A stretch of DNA of 64,000 nt. It comes from Ignavibacterium sp. Its GTDB lineage: Bacteria; Bacteroidota; Ignavibacteria; Ignavibacteriales; Ignavibacteriaceae. Positions within the stretch are counted from its first letter, which is position 1. The number at the start of each line of letters is the position of its first letter. The position numbers were made by a program, and so were the translations under genes. Location of the stretch: NCBI RefSeq assembly GCF_025998815.1, contig NZ_AP026678.1:1302001-1366000 (forward strand), given 5' to 3'. The notes below the pieces were generated by a model. That model saw only the letters and a list, made by a program, of their open reading frames with translations, was not told where the DNA came from and did not search any database. Shown in pieces: positions 53,315-63,357 of this stretch.

Positions 53315-56300
53315 TTAATTGAAATTGTATCTTACACCAAGTTGTATTCTGTATACATCGAGAACTGAAGCAGAAGGTTGGAAAGTCTTATCAATAAGCT
53401 TACCACCAATACTTCTTAATCTGTAAACAGGTTTACCTTCAGTGTCAATACTTCTGAAAATAAGAGGTGAAGTTGTAACGAAAACATCACCAACTCCCCA
53501 GCTCTTATTCAAAAGATTTGTGAAGTTCAGAATATCAACTCTTACCTGCAATGAATTTTTCTTACCGATAAATTCACCGTAGAATTCCTGAACGATGCTT
53601 AAATCAGCACGGAATACCATTGGCATAAATACAGCACCTCTTTCAGCATATTCGCCTCTATGCTTGCTTAAGTATTCATCCTGTTCGATGAAAGCATTCC
53701 ATGCAGCTTGTTGATCAGCTACTGTGAATGTAGTGCCACCATCAGTATATTGTTCAAAATACATTTCGGAAGCATCCTTAGGAATATAAATCAGGTCATT
53801 ACTTGTTCCGCCATCACCATTAAGATCGCCTGCATAGGTATAACTTGCATTTCCCTGTGTAAAGGCTTCACCAAATAATGTAATTGTGGTTGAACCAAAA
53901 TTGAAGTAGTCAAATTTATATGATAATGTTCCGAATACTCTGTGACCGGGTGAATTTGCGGAGAAACCTAAGTCCGGGATTATTTGCATTTCCTGAGTGT
54001 TGATTGTTATTCCATGAACCGAATGCAATTGAGCCCGGGTCAACTGTGTTTTTAGCTTCTCCGTAATTGTAACCAGCTTTGAAATACCAGTTATCGCTGA
54101 ATGGCTTTTCTAATGCAGCAGAAATGCTCCAGTAATAACCTTCATTCTGATTTTTCAGCACAATTGCATTATCAACTTTCTGATAAATTTTCCTTGCACT
54201 TGAACTTGTCCATCTGGGTCTGGTATCTGCTCCAACTAATACAGAATTTGGTTCAGCCTGGTTAGCATTGATATAATAGATGCCGTTTACATCTCTGCTA
54301 TATAATCCCTCAACTGTAGCTACCAAACCGAATAACGGTAATTTCTGATCAACTCCTAAATTTGATCTCCAAAGTTGTGGGAACTTGAAATTAGGATCAG
54401 TTAACGCCAATTCATAAGAGCCAGCTGGTGCTCCTGTTACATTAGTAGGTTTATATCGGTTTGGATTGGGATTAAATGGATAATTTGTTGTATTGTCTTC
54501 TCTTTCAAATCCTGTGAGAATTCCGTTGTTTCCGATCTGGTTCGAAATCCATACATAAGCAGGTTTACCAGTGAAGATACCTGTTCCACCTCTCAACTGA
54601 GTCATCTTGTTGCCGAATACATCGTAGTTGAATCCGATTCTCGGCGAGAAGAGAATATTAGCGTCAGGCATTTTATCAGTTTTGTAGTTAACAATATTTC
54701 CATTCTCGTCTCTGAAATTCATTGTATCAACTTCAGGATTGTGGTATCCGGTATTTTCAAAGAATGGTACATCTACTCTTAAACCGGCAATAATATTTAA
54801 GGTTATCAAGTACTCTGCCACTGATCCTGTGCATAAGCACCGGTATACCATACTTTTAATGGCTGAATTGGTTTTTCCTGACCCGGAATATTTGACCAGC
54901 GAACCTGGAATCTTCTTAATGTTACCGGTGAAGTTGTTCTGTTTGGATTAACCAAATAATCATTAGCATCTGTATAGAAATCAGCTAATGAGTTATAGAC
55001 ATAAACACTTTGTGAGCCAGGGAAGAACACATTTTCAGATTCATATCTTTCTGCACTAATACCGAATGTAAGGTTATGTTCACCAAGATAAACACTGAGG
55101 TTGTTCTGTAATTGGAAGCTCTTGTATCTTAATTCGTTATTTGGTGTAAAGGGTTCAAATCCGAATGATGTATAAACAGAACCGCCTTGTAAAATATCAA
55201 CGAATGGGAAGAACTTTCCTTTTGATTCACGACTTTCATCATTATAGTGTATATCCGACAATAAAGGTTATTTGACATATTATCAGCAAGAATTGAGTTC
55301 CATTCACCAACGATTGAACGGATATTTTCAAGATCTTATAATTTGAATTAGCAAAGTTCAATGCCTGGGTAGATGATCTTCTGCTACCAAATCCTAGTGA
55401 GCTGGAGTTTGAAACAAGTAAATCAGTGAATGAATCGAGATGAGTATATCTTAAACTAACTTTGTTCTTGTTGTCAATGTTATAATCCAACTTCATCAAA
55501 AATCTGGTTGATGGAGTTTCGAAATCATAACCCTGATATGGTCCCGGATCATAACCAAAATTTGATTTTAAATAATTACTTAATGCATCAAGATCACTTG
55601 CAAGAACTCTTGTTACATTACCTCCAACAGGAGTGCTTGTATCTGGTCTTGCAATGTAAGTTGTTCCGGGTTGAGTAAGTTTATCATCTTCAAAATTGAC
55701 AAAGAGGAAAAGTTTATTCTGAATAAGAGGAGCACCTAAACGCATTCCAAACTGTCCGAACTTAAATGTACCTGACTTAAATTCAACATCACCAGCATTT
55801 TTACCAACAAAAGTGTTGTTTCTGAAATTGTAGTAAACTGATGCTGAATATTCATTTGTTCCGGATTTTGTAACTGTATTAACACCAGCACCAACAAAGT
55901 TTCCATTTCGAACATCAAATGGTGAAATGTTTACCTGAATCTGTTCGACAGCATCAAGAGAAATTGGTGCAACACCAGTTCTGTCTCCGGGTAATCCTGC
56001 CAAACCGAATGAATTGTTAAAATAAGAACCGTCAACTGTAATGTTGTTGAAACGATTATCCATTCCGGCAAAAGTCATATTTCTTCCAACCTGAGGAGTA
56101 AGACGGGTAAGGTCTTCTATTCTTCTTGAAATTGTTGGAAGAGTTTCGATGCTTTCTCTTCTTACAGTGGTTGATGTACCTGTTCTGTCTGAACGAATGA
56201 TAGCATCTTTTTCAGCAACAACAGTAATATCTCCTAATTGAATTGCTGATTCAGATAATTTGAAATCAACTTTTAAATTCTGCCCCAATTCAAGGTAAAG

Positions 56301-56594
56301 ATTTTCAATTGATTGGCTGTTATAACCAACAAAAGAAACTGTTACTTTATAGGGACCACCAACACGCATACCTGTGATATTGTATTTACCATCAGCACGG
56401 GTTGATGTTCCATATTGTGTTCCTGAAGGTACATGCAATGCAATGATATTGGCACCAGGCAATGCCTCTCCTTTATCATCAGTTACTGTTCCGTACATAC
56501 TGGAAGTAGTAACAACCTGAGAGTAGGCATTCTGGAAGAAACCAACTGCAGTAACCAGAAACACAATCGAAATAAACAGTTGAAGTTTTCTCAT
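53315..56594 (-). pseudogene. Oar-like TonB-dependent receptor, disrupted by several frameshifts
   Basis: Four overlapping frames (56594-55242, 55261-54806, 54851-53916, 54043-53315) together encode one outer-membrane receptor of about 1090 residues. It starts with a signal peptide (to NAYSQ, residue 26), a carboxypeptidase-regulatory-like beta domain (about 34-120, YGTVTDDKGEALPGANI), a plug domain (about 130-230) and a barrel ending in YRIQLGVRYNFN. Family continuity can be restored by small indels near 55325, 55262, 55250, 54817, 54808 and 53970, most being one extra base. Between these points there are no stops. This is either a recent pseudogene or sequence error. A ribosome site (AGGAG) precedes the ATG. 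Confidence 0.85.
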
Positions 56595-56778
56595 AGGTTT
56601 CTCCTAATTAGTTTATTAAAGAGTTAATTAAGGTAAATTTTATTGACACACTTGTTAGATAAAAAACTTTATTAATCATCAATTCAAACTTATCCATCAG
56701 GGTTTTATTAGCCAAAATCTTACGAAAAATTAATAATTTCTTAATTTCTGAAATATTTTTTTTGTTAAGATTAATTCA

Positions 56779-58143
56779 TTACTTTCCGACGGATTGGTAC
56801 TTAAGTTCATCCTCTGAAATTTTTATTCCTGAAATAAATTTCCCTTCTATATCATAAAAATTACATTCCAGTTCACGGTTCTTTCTCGGACCTTTAACGG
56901 TGATTTTGGCAAAATTGTGCTGGTCAATGCTTTGCCCAATCCTATATGGATTATTTTCATTTTTACCGGGTGATACTCCTGCAGTCAATGATGAAACTGT
57001 AATTTCATACAGAGGATAAGAGTTTTCTCTTTCCATTTTAGAAACTTCTGAATGATGTCTGTCGCCTGAGAGAAATATTACACCTTCAATTTTATTTTTC
57101 TCAAGCAAGCTCAAAAGTTTTTCCTTTTCCTTCTTGAACATTTCATAGGTTTCAATTCCTCTTCCACTAACAGGATTCAAAACCTGACCACCAATAGCTA
57201 CAATCTTAAATGGAGCCCTACTGTTAACAAGATTATCAATTAACCATTTAATTTGTTCATCTCCCAGGTATGGTTTTTCATCATCTGCTAAATCATTTGG
57301 CGCACGAAAATAACGATCATCCATTAAAAAGAAATCAACATCAGCCCATTGAAAGTAGGTTGTAATTCCGGGATTACCATTAACACCAAAAGATGGATTG
57401 ACCCAAAATAATTTAAATGCTTCAAGAGTTTTTTCTTTATTCCAAAAACCTCTGTCACTATTGTTCGGACCAAAATCGTGATCATCCCAAATTGCATAAT
57501 GATGAACCGAACCGAGAAGCGGCTGTAATTCCGGAAGCGAACGAGTGTGTGTTATTCGATGAAGAATTCCCGACCACGAATCCCAATCGGCTTCTCTTAA
57601 ATAATAATTATCTCCAAGCCATAGCATAAAATCTGGTTTTGATTTATGAATACTTTCCACGATCTGATAATCACTTCCATAAGGTTTCCCAGGTCTGTCA
57701 TATTTTTCTTCGTTAACATAAAAGCAACTGCCTGTTACAAAACTGAATTCCGGAGGGTCTTCACGCCATTGCCAAAGTTTTTGTGTTTGAAATTTTAATT
57801 CATAATTGAAGGAGACTTTTTTGTTATTAACATAAACTTCATAGTTATAGATTTGTCCGGGCTCAAGATTATCAGCAATTAGTTTTGCTGTGAAAGCTTT
57901 GTTCTTTTCAGTCTTAACAGAGTTAGTAGAAAATTTTTTTGGTGGTTCTTTGGTGTTCCAGTATTTAATGAACACTTCTGCATCAGTTTTAGTTTGAACC
58001 CATAAACCGACTTCACGCATTGCAGAATATCCAACCATCGGACCTGATTGAATGAGTGATTGTGCATTTAAGTTAATCGAAAATGATAGAAGTAAAAAGA
58101 ATTGTAAAATTAGAATTGTGAAAGTTCGTTTTTTATTAAGCAT
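56779..58143 (-). CDS. PhoD-like alkaline phosphatase D family protein
   Basis: The ATG at 58143 is preferred to a GTG at 58149. The product (about 454 residues) has a signal peptide (to LNAQ) and the PhoD-type metallophosphatase pattern: FVTGSCFYVNEE, PDFMLWLGDNYYLREADWDS, HYAIWDDHDFGPNNSDRG, ILSGDRHHSEVSKM-type (FLSGDRHHSEVS). PhoD enzymes cleave phosphodiesters and phosphomonoesters outside the cytoplasm. It is divergent from the NPP-like gene, with which it shares a 291-nt gap. Confidence 0.88.
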   Translation of the reverse strand: MLNKKRTFTILILQFFLLLSFSINLNAQSLIQSGPMVGYSAMREVGLWVQTKTDAEVFIKYWNTKEPPKKFSTNSVKTEKNKAFTAKLIADNLEPGQIYNYEVYVNNKKVSFNYELKFQTQKLWQWREDPPEFSFVTGSCFYVNEEKYDRPGKPYGSDYQIVESIHKSKPDFMLWLGDNYYLREADWDSWSGILHRITHTRSLPELQPLLGSVHHYAIWDDHDFGPNNSDRGFWNKEKTLEAFKLFWVNPSFGVNGNPGITTYFQWADVDFFLMDDRYFRAPNDLADDEKPYLGDEQIKWLIDNLVNSRAPFKIVAIGGQVLNPVSGRGIETYEMFKKEKEKLLSLLEKNKIEGVIFLSGDRHHSEVSKMERENSYPLYEITVSSLTAGVSPGKNENNPYRIGQSIDQHNFAKITVKGPRKNRELECNFYDIEGKFISGIKISEDELKYQSVGK

Positions 58144-58333
58144 ATTCACTATTTCCAGATTAGTTTTTTAATCTAATATTGGTCGAAATTAAGCCAGATG
58201 CCTTCACACAAAATTGAGTTTCGAGAAAGTTTTTACTATAGTGCATAAAAATTTCTGTGTAAAGCTAATTCATTTCTTTTAAAGTTTAAAGAATTCAAAA
58301 TGATATGGCTCAAAGTTGGTGACTAAAGTTGCA

Positions 58334-58349
58334 AATTCTTATAAGAATT
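58334..58349. promoter_or_regulatory. 16-bp palindrome between divergent phosphoesterase genes
   Basis: AATTCTTATAAGAATT is a perfect palindrome in the 58150-58440 gap between the PhoD-like (minus) and NPP-like (plus) genes. It could be an operator shared by both promoters. No promoter pair was identified with confidence, and nothing else was recognised in the gap. Confidence 0.35.
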
Positions 58350-58440
58350 AAACTGATTTTTTGAAATTTATTAACATCAATTGCTGAAAAAGATTCGTTC
58401 TAAAAAACTATTTTAACGCATAAAATTTCAAGGAATTTTT

Positions 58441-59676
58441 ATGAAAACATTATTGAACAGATTTATCGTCATTCTGATATTCATCTTACTGACAGCATCA
58501 GGTTTATATTCTCAAAATATTCCTTATACAATATTGATTTCATTCGATGGATTCAGATGGGATTATACTAACAGAGGATTAACTCCGAATTTTGATTACA
58601 TAGAAAAACACGGTGTAAAAGCTCTTTCGCTTAAGCCATCCTTTCCTTCTATTACATTTCCAAATCATATCTCAATTGTAACAGGAATGTATCCTCAAAA
58701 TCACGGAGTTATAGCAAACACAATGTATGACCCTGTTACAGATAAATTATATTCACTTCGGGATACGGCAGAAGTTCGTAATGCTTATTGGTATAAAGGT
58801 GAGATGATTTGGGAAACCGCCAGAAGACAAGGTGTTATCACAGCCAGTTATTTCTGGCCTGGCTCTGAAATGAACATCGAATATCGGCGTCCGACATATT
58901 ATGAAAAGTATGAACACGAAAGAGACTATGCCGAGAGAATAAACGGAGTAATTAATTGGTTAAAACTTCCATACAATCAGAGACCAAAATTTATTACTTT
59001 GTATTATGATTTAACCGATAGTGAAGGTCATCGATTTGGTCCGAATTCGCCGGAGGTTAATACTGCTATTGCAAGACTTGACTCACTGATTGGTGTCTTG
59101 TTCAAAAAGCTTGATGAAATTAAACTACGCGACAGTGTAAATTTGATTATCGTATCTGATCACGGAATGACTGAAATTTCAAAAGACCGATATGTAAACA
59201 TCGAAGAGATTGCGAACTGCAATAGCTGTAAATTCTTTAATCGTGGAGCTGTTATGAATATTTTCATCAATGATAAAAATAAAGTTGATGAAGTCTTCAA
59301 TAAACTAAAACGGAATGAAAATCATTACAAAGTTTATAAACCGGAAGATGTTCCTGCACATTTTCATTTCAACCATAATCATTTAATTGGAGATTTGTTT
59401 GTGCTTGCAGAACCAGGTTGGTCGGTCGGTACCACAAAAGATAAAGACAGAATGAATGATTATAATGGTGGTAATCACGGGTTTGATAATTCATTTATGG
59501 ATATGCACGGAATATTTTATGCGATCGGTCCGTCATTTAAAGAAAATTATAAAACCGGCACCATAGAGAATATTAATATTTATCCTTTGCTTTGCAGAAT
59601 TCTTAATATTATTCCAAAGCAAAACATTGATGGTAAACTTGAAAACATTTCATTCATCTTAAAGGAAAAGGAATAA
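58441..59676 (+). CDS. Ectonucleotide pyrophosphatase/phosphodiesterase (NPP) family protein
   Basis: This 411-residue exported enzyme has a signal peptide (to YSQ, about residue 25) and the NPP active site: Asp36 (LISFDGFRWDY), nucleophile Thr72 (PSITFPNH), YDLTDSEGHRFGP, SDHGMTE and GNHGFDN, which supply the two-zinc ligands. NPPs hydrolyse nucleotide or phospholipid phosphodiesters. With the PhoD-like neighbour it suggests phosphate or nucleotide scavenging. It ends 5 nt before the M16 peptidase frame. Confidence 0.92.
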   Translation: MKTLLNRFIVILIFILLTASGLYSQNIPYTILISFDGFRWDYTNRGLTPNFDYIEKHGVKALSLKPSFPSITFPNHISIVTGMYPQNHGVIANTMYDPVTDKLYSLRDTAEVRNAYWYKGEMIWETARRQGVITASYFWPGSEMNIEYRRPTYYEKYEHERDYAERINGVINWLKLPYNQRPKFITLYYDLTDSEGHRFGPNSPEVNTAIARLDSLIGVLFKKLDEIKLRDSVNLIIVSDHGMTEISKDRYVNIEEIANCNSCKFFNRGAVMNIFINDKNKVDEVFNKLKRNENHYKVYKPEDVPAHFHFNHNHLIGDLFVLAEPGWSVGTTKDKDRMNDYNGGNHGFDNSFMDMHGIFYAIGPSFKENYKTGTIENINIYPLLCRILNIIPKQNIDGKLENISFILKEKE

Positions 59677-59681
59677 CAGTC

Positions 59682-60948
59682 TTGAGTTTATTTAATCTAA
59701 CTTATACAAAAACAAAACTTAAAAACGGACTTGAGGTAATTCTTCATAAAGATTCGTCTCTTCCTCTTGTGGCAGTAAATATCTGGTACAAAGTCGGTTC
59801 TGCAAATGAAAGAGAAGGAAAAACTGGGCTTGCACATCTTTTTGAACATATGATGTTTCAGGGCTCAGAAAATGTTCCTAAGGAAATGCACTTTAAATAC
59901 ATTCAGGAAGCTGGTGGAATTCTAAACGGCTCAACAAGTTTTGACCGAACAAACTATTATGAGAAACTTCCGTCGAACGCAATTGAAATTCCGCTTTGGT
60001 TAGAAAGTGACAGAATGGGACTTCTGCTAAATGCACTGGATGAAGAAAAACTTGAAAATCAAAAAAGTGTTGTAATAAATGAGCGACTTGAGCGATATGA
60101 TAATCAGCCATACGGACTTGCCTGGGAAATCATAGTAAAAAATCTTTTTCCGAAAAATCATCCTTATAGTTGGCCCACAATCGGATTTAAAGAAGACATC
60201 GAAAGTTTTACTCTTGATGATGTGAAAAACTTTTTCAAATCGTTTTACTCACCATCAAATGCAACACTTGTAGTTGCCGGTGATATAAATGAATCGGAAT
60301 CTCTGCAATTGATAGAAAAATATTTTGCTGAAATTCCGTCTTATGAAACTCCGGCATCGCCAATCGCACCTGACTTTCAACTTAATGAAAACATTTATAT
60401 CGAGCATAAAGATAATGTTCAGTTGCCAAGATTGTATCTCGCTTTTCCTACTGTGAAAAGTTACGAACCAAAAGATGCTGAGCTTGAAGTACTAAGTGAT
60501 ATTCTTAGTGGTTCAAAAAACAGTCGCTTAAATAAAAGACTGGTTTTTGATGAGCAGATTGCTCAGGATGTTTCTGCTTTTCAGTTCTCAGGAAAGTATG
60601 GCGGAATGTTTATGATTATTTCAACAGCAAAACCGGGAGTTGAGAATTTCAGATTTGAAAAAGAAAATTTTTGAAGAGCTTTCATTAATCAGTTCAAATG
60701 GAATTTCTGAGAAAGAACTAACGAAAACACGAAATGGAATAAAATCAAATTTCATCTCAGCAATGCAAAATCTTGATAACATTGCTGATCATCTTAATCA
60801 TTATAACTTTTATCTCAATGAACCAAATTCATTTGAATGGGATTTAAATCGATATATGTTAATACAAACTTATGATGTAAAATCAGTCTGCAATGAACTT
60901 TTAAATAAAAATTATCTTGAATTAAATATCATTCCGAAAGAAAAATAA
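59682..60948 (+). pseudogene. M16 zinc peptidase with frameshift (catalytic subunit)
   Basis: The frame from TTG 59682 carries the inverted zinc motif HLFEH (52-56) and the downstream glutamate region NQKSVVINERLERYDN. It stops at 60672-60674, while the rest of the family domain continues in another frame to 60948 (ISDLKKKIFEELSLISSNGISEKEL). Removing one A in GAGAATTT near 60648 would read GVEISDLKKKIFEEL and restore a protein of about 421 residues. So it is one gene with a +1 indel, whether real or an artefact. Confidence 0.85.
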
Positions 60949-62301
60949 ATGAATTCTTTTCGAACAAAACCAGAAATTAAAAACGAACTGAAATTTCAAC
61001 TTGAAAATATTTCTGTTAAAGAGTTTTCAAACGGATTAAAAATATTTTACCTGCAAAAAGAAAAACTTCCTTTAATCCGATTAAATTTTATTGTTGAAGC
61101 CGGAAGTAAATTCGATTCTCTGTCAATTCCAGGATTAGCAAGACTTACTTCCGCTATGATTGATGAAGGAGCAGGAGGTTTATCCTCTCTTGAGTTAAGT
61201 GATGAGTTTGATTTGCTTGGAACGGATTTTAACATTTCAACTGATAACGATTTTATTGTTTTGTCTTTGCAATCGCTTACAGAAAATATTGAAAGATCAC
61301 TTGAGCTTCTGTCTCTGGTAATTACTAAACCTGATTTCCCTGAAAGTGAATTTGAAAGAGAGAAGAAAAAACTCCTGGTTAGCATTCTTCAGTTGAAAGA
61401 TGACCCGGAAAGAATTGCCGAACAGATTTTTGACAAAGTAATTTATCAGGATCACTATTACAGCTTTCCTGTGAGAGGTTATTATGATACTGTTGAAAAA
61501 ATTAATCTTCAGGATATCAAAAAGTTTTATGAAAATTTATTTAAAGCAGATAAATCTTTTATAGCCGCTGCAGGAAATATTTCTTCCGAAAAGTTTTATC
61601 AATTAGTAGAAAAATATTTTAAAGGTTACAAATCATCTGATACCAAAATTGTTTTAACAGAAAAAAATATAACTTCTGATAAAAAAGTTTTTGTTTATAA
61701 CAAACCTGAGTCAGTGCAAACAGAAATAAGAGTTGGTTATGTTTCCGGCAAACGAAACGCAAATATTTTTTTTCAGAAGCATCTACTCAACACAATTTTC
61801 GGTGGACAATTTAACAGCAGGTTAAATTCAAATCTGCGTGAAAGAAATGGTTTTACCTATGGTGTGGGTTCGCAGTTCGTTTATCAGAAAGATTCGGGTT
61901 ATTTTGTAATCAGCACTTCCGTTAATACAGAAAATACTTTGGCCGCAATCAAAGAAATCAAAAGCGAACTGGAAAAACTCAAAGACGGAGTTACTTCGGA
62001 TGAGCTTAGTTTTGTAAAGACATCTTTATCAAGAAAGTTCCCATTGAACTTTGAAACTTATCGTCATCTTACATCAAATCTTTCTGCTTTGGGAATACAT
62101 AATCTTCCGATTGATTACTTTAACAATTATCTGAATAATCTGAATGCAGTTACAATTGATGAAGTAAACACTGAAGCGCTAAAACTTTCCCAAGCAGATA
62201 TGAAAATTGTTCTTGTTGGAAATAGAGATTCATTTGCAGATGAGTTCATTAAAAACGGATTTGAATTGATTGATGTTGATGAGAGAGGAAATATTAAATA
62301 A
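60949..62301 (+). CDS. M16 peptidase-like non-catalytic partner
   Basis: This 450-residue M16 homologue lacks the HxxEH zinc motif: the equivalent segment reads PGLARLTSAMIDEGAGG. It keeps the C-terminal R-x-Y-type segment (LRERNGFTYGVGSQF). Bacterial M16 proteases often work as a catalytic/non-catalytic pair encoded side by side, which is the arrangement here: its ATG directly follows the TAA of the frameshifted catalytic subunit. No signal peptide is evident. Confidence 0.9.
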   Translation: MNSFRTKPEIKNELKFQLENISVKEFSNGLKIFYLQKEKLPLIRLNFIVEAGSKFDSLSIPGLARLTSAMIDEGAGGLSSLELSDEFDLLGTDFNISTDNDFIVLSLQSLTENIERSLELLSLVITKPDFPESEFEREKKKLLVSILQLKDDPERIAEQIFDKVIYQDHYYSFPVRGYYDTVEKINLQDIKKFYENLFKADKSFIAAAGNISSEKFYQLVEKYFKGYKSSDTKIVLTEKNITSDKKVFVYNKPESVQTEIRVGYVSGKRNANIFFQKHLLNTIFGGQFNSRLNSNLRERNGFTYGVGSQFVYQKDSGYFVISTSVNTENTLAAIKEIKSELEKLKDGVTSDELSFVKTSLSRKFPLNFETYRHLTSNLSALGIHNLPIDYFNNYLNNLNAVTIDEVNTEALKLSQADMKIVLVGNRDSFADEFIKNGFELIDVDERGNIK

Positions 62302-62350
62302 AAACATTATCAATTGTTTTACACTCTTCTAATAATTTTACGTTAAAATT

Positions 62351-63349
62351 CTACTTCAACAACTCAGTAGCAGAAACAAACTTATAACCAATTTTCCGGT
62401 AAGCCGGAATTAACGGAAGCAGTTCGTTAAAATTTTTGCTGTCAATTAAAATTCTTCTCGATTCATTCTTACTCATGCTTTTAATCATCTCTCTGAAAGC
62501 ACTTTCTGCATTCGATGAGTAACTATCAAGTAAATCAAAGCGACTGAGATTAACATAAAATGCTTTTCGCCAATCCAGTTCTTTAATCAAAAAATCTTTT
62601 ATAGATGATTCAAATAAATCTGACTTATCATCAATAGCAATAAATGCAGCCGAAGGAAAATACTTGAAAAGATTCTCAACTGATTTTTTATTTCTGCGAA
62701 TCGGATAACTCTCATCCATTTTATAATTTAAATCCTGAATATCATCATTCAGAAGAAGAGCATATCTTTTTCCTGCAGAAAGAATTTTATTGATAAACTT
62801 TTTTGATTGTTCCGAAGGCGTAATAAGGAAAATTATTTGTTCCGGAGTATTTAGAATTGCTGAGTTATCAATCGCATAATCAATATTAAAGACAACAAAG
62901 CCAACTCTTCCCTTTTCTCTTGAAATGTTTTTATCAGTTACAAACTCTGAAACAATAAGTGGCTTGTTATCAAGAATAATTTTTAGGATTGTTTTTCCGC
63001 CAATAGATTCTTCTTCGCTTGTTATCTTCGCTGTGGTTGGAGAAAACAAATTTTCTATCTCGAGAAGAAGTAATGAAATCGGAACATCGCTATAAACTTT
63101 TACCGAATAGACAGAATCGGAAGGATTTTTTTTATTTCTTTTAATGCTCAAAAACTTTTCACTGATGTCATAATTTTTCAAAGCTTGTTTGAAAAGTGAA
63201 TCTGCTTCAGAAATAGAAATATCTTTCTTTTTGAGCTCCGGTTTTTCCGCAGTTATGTAACGATCAATAAGGATAGTGACAACAAGCAATAAAATCGCAA
63301 CAGCAAATAAATACCTTGCTGATTTAGATAAATCAAAATCTTTAAACAT
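62351..63349 (-). CDS. Membrane-anchored protein, possibly divergent polysaccharide deacetylase-like
   Basis: The start is placed at ATG 63349 (a GTG precedes it). The roughly 332-residue product has one N-terminal membrane helix (about 12-31) and a large extracytoplasmic part. The second half (EQIIFLITPSEQSKKFINKILSAGKRYALLL, SYPIRRNKKSVENLFKYFP) recalls the strand order of divergent polysaccharide deacetylases, but the metal-binding Asp and His residues are not seen. Function is therefore unassigned. It lies 9 nt before the crotonase gene end on the same strand, so it follows it in the transcript. Confidence 0.5.
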   Translation of the reverse strand: MFKDFDLSKSARYLFAVAILLLVVTILIDRYITAEKPELKKKDISISEADSLFKQALKNYDISEKFLSIKRNKKNPSDSVYSVKVYSDVPISLLLLEIENLFSPTTAKITSEEESIGGKTILKIILDNKPLIVSEFVTDKNISREKGRVGFVVFNIDYAIDNSAILNTPEQIIFLITPSEQSKKFINKILSAGKRYALLLNDDIQDLNYKMDESYPIRRNKKSVENLFKYFPSAAFIAIDDKSDLFESSIKDFLIKELDWRKAFYVNLSRFDLLDSYSSNAESAFREMIKSMSKNESRRILIDSKNFNELLPLIPAYRKIGYKFVSATELLK

Positions 63350-63357
63350 CACTTCTT

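Noticed and set aside
55230-55270. Programmed frameshifting in the TonB receptor
   Set aside because: No slippery heptamer or downstream pseudoknot is evident, and several closely spaced indels in different directions would be needed.
58150-58180. Terminator-like hairpin (AGATTA/TAATCT) before the PhoD-like gene
   Set aside because: Only 6 AT-rich base pairs and located at the 5' side of the gene; too weak to call.
60640-60680. Programmed +1 frameshift in the M16 peptidase
   Set aside because: The junction GTTGAGAATTTC lacks a slow codon/stop arrangement; a simple extra A explains it better.
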